Positions 59,784-64,000 of a stretch of DNA of 64,000 bases are shown here, piece after piece. The position numbers and the translations under genes were made by a program. This stretch comes from Aotearoamyces nothofagi (lineage: Eukaryota > Ascomycota > Leotiomycetes > Leotiales > Tympanidaceae): the NCBI GenBank assembly GCA_015345905.1, contig JADDTR010000038.1:1-64000 (forward strand), in the 5' to 3' direction. The notes beneath the pieces were generated by a model, which saw only the letters and a program-made list of their open reading frames with translations, was not told the origin of the DNA and made no database searches. Numbering within the stretch: position 1 is the stretch's first letter; each line of letters opens with the position of its first letter.

Positions 59784-60613
59784 TCAAGCTTTCATGGCTT
59801 CCACAAACAACTCCCTCATTCCCTTGAGCAATGGCCCCAGCTCTCTCGTTTCGTTCAATTTCTCTACTACTCTTTCCACCCTTTCAGCCTCTACTTTCGG
59901 CCTATATTCTAAAATATCGTAGTCCCTTCTCTCAGTGTTAAGTTCAAACCAGGCTTCGCGGGTCCAATCACGCTCATCGATATGCGTGAAGACAAATTTC
60001 AGCCTATCATTCCTCCCCGCGCCTTCAATTCTAAGTCCAAGATTGCTGGTCCAGAAGTCTAGTTCAGGAATATCATGTCGAGTCTGTGTACTCAAATGAG
60101 CAGCATGTGCTCTCTGCTGACTCAGTTTGCCGTCAATCGCTGCCTGAGTCTCAGCAATTTGAGATTGTAGTGCAGAACGCGTCGCAAGATGGGTATCTCG
60201 TTGTGATGTCAGCGCGGAAATAGCGGCGTTCATCTCTGAAGTCTCTGCACTTTCTTTGGCGATGGTCTGCTGATGGTTGTTCGTCTTGATTTGTAGGATC
60301 TCTATGTCTTTCTTCTTCATGCGTTGATCCTCTGTAGTTTTATCAGCCTCGGATCAATTTGGGGATTTTGGAATAACAGACCATGAAGTTCAGCCACATT
60401 CATATGAAACTGGTTCCGCTCCTCAAGAACACGTTTACGTCCGGCTTCAATGAAAGTGTCAAATTTTGCTGTGAATTTTGCCATGCGGTCGCGCAAATCG
60501 TCGAATCCGAAGTTGATGTTTGGAAGGGAGTCTGCCATTGACGGCGCATGGGCTGAAGCAAGTGGAGGACGCATGATGCTCGTTGAGAGAGATGACTCAA
60601 AAGCAGTAGCCAT
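59784..60613 (-). CDS. spc25: Kinetochore protein Spc25 (Ndc80 complex)
   Basis: Exons 60382-60613 and 59784-60331 are joined by a 50-nt intron and give 259 residues. The N-terminal half is a long predicted coiled coil (MKKKDIEILQIKTNNHQQTI, then SQIAETQAAIDGKLSQQRA). The C-terminal RWD-like globular domain reads LDFWTSNLGLRIEGAGRNDR and RLKFVFTHIDERDWTREAWF, ending RELFVEAMKA, which is diagnostic of fungal Spc25. It pairs with Spc24 and links the Ndc80 complex to the inner kinetochore. The splice restores AELHEDQRMKKKDIE. Confidence 0.92.
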
Positions 60614-60941
60614 TATTGTTGGATTATTGTGACAGTTGTGCTAAGAAAATATGACCGTCAAGTAGTGTAGCAGAGTGAGCTGACGATAAGACTTCAGTAT
60701 TGATCTTCAAGGTAGACTTCAGTTGCCTAAGCAACTAGAATGACTAAGCAACCTCCAACCTCGAAAACCTAAAAAAATGTTCAGTCGCGTCAGGCGCCTC
60801 AGGAGTGACGCCGGCTAGTACTTTTGACATCTAATCTGGAGGGTGTGTAAAGATCAAAAGGGCTGATCTACAAGATATCTGCCAGCGAGATGTTTAGGCC
60901 AGATTGTATTCCACGAATAAGTAGAATTAGACAGAGGCCAA
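60614..60941. promoter_or_regulatory. Bidirectional promoter region SPC25/RRN6
   Basis: 328 bp separate the divergent start codons. A short direct repeat (gacttcagt at 60691 and 60717) and the word ctaagcaac lie in it. No TATA box is obvious. Confidence 0.4.
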
Positions 60942-63900
60942 ATGACTGACCTCAGAGTCAGTGACCTCACATATGGTCACCTTGGAGAAGCTTCATATGA
61001 TGTTGACGAACAACGTTGGATATTTCCAAGGACAATAACTTTGCGTACGTCAATCTCTTACATGTTTCTTTCAGCGCTAATAGCCCCTCAGCCAGTATCA
61101 TCCAACCTATCCAGCCTCTTAGGAGAGCCGTAGCTCCCTCAATTCATAATCTCTCCAGCGCGATCCGGAGGCACTCGCACGCACAACAAGACCAGACGAG
61201 GTGGCTCGCGAAAGCATTTCCAGAAGCTCTTGCATCAAGTGCACTAATAACGAATCTATTGCCAAAGCCGTATATCGCCCAAGGCATCGGTCCTACTGCT
61301 TCATCATTACTTGCAGCTGGGAGCGCCTCGGACTTAGATCATCCTTCTAGTTCGAAGCGGGTCCAGATACTAGCAATACCACATGGTGAAGCTGGAGATG
61401 TTTTGCGCATGATCAAGCCTCGAACTGAAGATTTCATATGGGATAATCAAGCAAACATTAAGCTACGTGCGTGGAATCCAGCTTCATCAGAAGACGGGTA
61501 TTGGCTAGATGAGGGTGGTGCTATCAAGCAAATCACCTTTGCGTCAGACTTAGAAGGGCCGACTTCATGGCTCGCTGTTCGTAAGGCAGAGTTTACTACC
61601 ATTCTAAGGCCAATCTACCATCGTTCTGCGGCCCCATACAGGGCCCCAAAAACGTTCGCCATTAGATTCCCTCCTTCTCGGTTGAGTCCAAATCCAGTAT
61701 TTACTTTGACCAGCGGAAGAACTGGGGGGAGACCACATGCTGATGTGTCGTTTAATCCCTGGTACGTCCGCCAGTTCGCTGTTGTGGATCAGTGCGGATA
61801 TTGGAGCATTTGGGATATTGAGGGTCAGAAGCGGAAACGTTCAACTTTCGACGTCAATCCTGGAAAGGCCGGCCATGTTCATGATGGACTTACTCAAAAT
61901 GGCTCCTTCAAAATGGCTCAAAATGCTGATGGATGGGGCCGCATTCTATGGGCAGGCAGTGTCAGTACAGTGATTGTTTGTGATAGACGCAATCTTGCAA
62001 TTTTTGACTTGAAGTCAAAACCAAGACGGCTACATAGTCCTGACCTTGTAGACCCAAAGTCTACAGCCTGGATTCTTGAAGTTAAGCGTAGCCCAGTCAA
62101 ACCCGACCAAGTGTTCGTTCTTACCAGTTCTCATGTATTCCTACTTCAGATCAGTGAGGCAGGAGAGAATCGTGATGAACTGTTCGGTCACTTTGGAGCT
62201 AGTATCCTTTTGTCTTGTCAACATTTCCGAGACGCAGATGATGAGTCTTTGAAACTTGAACTATTGACGGACGATGATGGTATATATTTCCTCATAATCT
62301 TAATATGGTCACTATTTTAATCTCTTTTTAGTCTGCACTGTCCTTCTATACTCTATTCGAAGCCTAATTGTCAATACTTATAAATTTACGGCATCAACTG
62401 ATATATCGACAATTCCGACATGGTCCTCCGATGCATTTTCCATTTGGATAGATGGAGCGGAACAAGCCGGAAAATCTTGCAGAGTGATTCAATCACTATG
62501 TATCCTACCTGCTTCTTTAACACAAAGTGCAATTATTTCTGGATTGGCACGACAGTATGTCGATCAAAGGGTACAATTCTCTCAGCTCTTTGCCCTCGAC
62601 AATAATTTCGAGCTATCATATACATTTCTCGCTACAAGCTTGCTTGTTCTTGGTACCTCCGAGGGCAATCGTGCCAAATACCAGACTGTACTTCCCCCCA
62701 CTACCACCGCCACTCGAAGTACAAATGTCCTGAGCTCGTCTCGCGTGGTCGGTGATGAATTCATTGTTCTGGACGGCTATGACGAATACGAAACATTTTT
62801 AGAGCTCACTAATGATAGGTCGACTACCTTAACCGGACATGACGTGTCCTTCGGTGATCCTCTCAGCACCATGCCTAAACCCCATAATCAAGAGTTTAGA
62901 AATATCGACGCAAGCAGTCTATATCATATTGCTTACGAGAACAGCGAGGATAAAGGCATCCGTAGCAAGGTAGAAAGTCGGGCATCCAATGAGCATTATT
63001 TAATGGCAGATTACTTGCAGAGAATCATGCAAAGTGCTCAAGACATGAAAGAACAGGGACAACAAGGGCTGACAACGTTTGCTGTTCTTGCTGGCTTTAG
63101 AACGTTTTCAGAAGACGTCGATGAAGCAGCTTCCTCTCTCCAAGAGCTATTAAAGTCTTTACCACAGACTAAAGAGGATACATCAGTGCACGTCAGCACA
63201 TTTTCCAGCAGTTCGCTTCTTATAAATGAGGAGATTGATGACAGATCTGGTACTGATATGCCCGATTTGTCGAGAGTTTACGATGAACTAGTAGGTTATT
63301 GGATCAGTTGTCTTCCTCGCAATACTCCAGGACCTGTAAGACTAGCAAAAGAGAGAATGGTACGAACCGTTGCAGTAGAAATTTGTTTCAGTTCATTATT
63401 GCTGTCAGTTCGTACCAGATCGATCCGAGTGCCTGGTTTTGCAGATCTACAGGACACGTCGAATCTAGTTTTGCCACTGCGGGCTAAAGCAGTACTTTCA
63501 TCACGGGAACAAGATGCCGTTAGATCGGGGACCGGTCCATCAACTCAGGAAACTCTGTCTACTCCACTACATGTTTCACCTATGCCTCCTCGAGCACCTT
63601 CATTTTCTACAATTCACGGAGTGACCCCCTTAGGCGAGCTACTAGAAGACGAAGCGGTTATGCGATTGCGTTGTTACACGACTTCCATAAAACCTCAAAA
63701 GCCACTTGGTACGATAAGATCCTCGATTTTGTCACATTGGCCTTCTACTCCAGGTATCGACCCTTCTAAGTACTCCTGGGAGGGTTCTCGTAAGGCTGTC
63801 GTGGAAGATACAGGGACCGGTACTGAGGAAGACGACGCGGTAGTACGACAGAGAGAGGAAAGCCGACGACAGCGAAGAATTGAACGAGATTTGAAGAAAC

Positions 63901-64000
63901 AGGGCCTATTGAACACGAAAGGTGCTGTCTCTCAACCAACAGCAACAACATTTTCTGGAAGCCAGCCTGATCTTGGTCACCAAATCACGAGCTCGCAATC
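60942..64000 (+). CDS. rrn6: RNA polymerase I initiation factor Rrn6 (partial, cut by window end)
   Basis: Exon 1 (60942-61044), exon 2 (61092-62279) and exon 3 (62332 to the window end) give at least ~986 residues with no stop. The N-terminus TDLTYGHLGEASYD-like (MTDLRVSDLTYGHLGEASYD) and RWIFPRT match Rrn6. The beta-propeller follows, with SFNPWYVRQFAVVDQCGYWS and WDIEGQKRKR. Exon 3 ends within a basic QREESRRQRRIERDLKK segment preceded by DPSKYSWEG. Rrn6 is a core-factor subunit that recruits RNA polymerase I to rDNA in the nucleolus. Intron 1 (47 nt) has a GTACGT donor, a GCTAATA branch site and a CTCAG acceptor. The 3' end lies outside the window. Confidence 0.9.

Overview
The window is nuclear DNA of a filamentous ascomycete (Pezizomycotina). 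Its genes have short GT-AG introns (mostly 47-70 nt) with CTAAC/CTGAC-like branch sites. Their products are typical fungal housekeeping proteins: COQ2, ribosomal protein S23, TAF13, eIF3f, Swc4, an Erp1-like p24 protein, a CkiA/Yck-type casein kinase 1, Nup133, Spc25 and Rrn6. I cannot fix the genus. Exon structures below were derived by hand from splice consensus, frame and family resemblance; no alignment or database search was run.

The left part (about 1-25.4 kb) is gene-poor and looks like a repeat-rich chromosome end or accessory block. It begins with a 76-nt C run and has long G/C homopolymers. Degenerate minisatellite arrays butt against the 3' end of a class II aldolase gene, and a single N at 1883 is flanked by two nearly identical copies of about 276 bp. 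A roughly 96-bp tandem repeat lies near 5.3-5.7 kb, and many short tandem and GTAC-rich motifs run through 8-24 kb. Only two genes are supported here: the class II aldolase (minus, 1979-3274) and an Ecl1-type small zinc-binding protein (minus, 12140-12583). No telomere repeat, tRNA, rRNA, CRISPR array or recognisable transposon was seen.

A transition zone (25.4-29.5 kb) carries a 2EXR/F-box-like fungal protein and a five-exon GFA/CENP-V-fold gene with a 14-nt microexon.

From 29.5 kb to the right edge the window is a normal gene-dense core region: JmjC/4CXXC_R1 protein (minus), COQ2 (plus), RPS23 (minus), a conserved hypothetical (plus), TAF13 (plus), an EamA-type transporter (plus), eIF3f (minus), a HAD-type hydrolase with a frameshift (minus), Swc4 (minus), an Erp1-like p24 protein (plus), CK1 (minus), Nup133 (minus), Spc25 (minus) and Rrn6 (plus, cut by the window end). 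Several neighbours are divergent and share short promoters (RPS23/hypothetical, SWC4/ERP1, SPC25/RRN6).

The genes do not form a single pathway. They are core functions (transcription, translation, nuclear pore, kinetochore, ubiquinone synthesis, ER-Golgi traffic, chromatin) in ordinary fungal order. I found no convincing novel multi-gene system. The best leads are the aldolase-tail/minisatellite duplications, the GFA microexon, the broken HAD reading frame and the composition change between the two halves.
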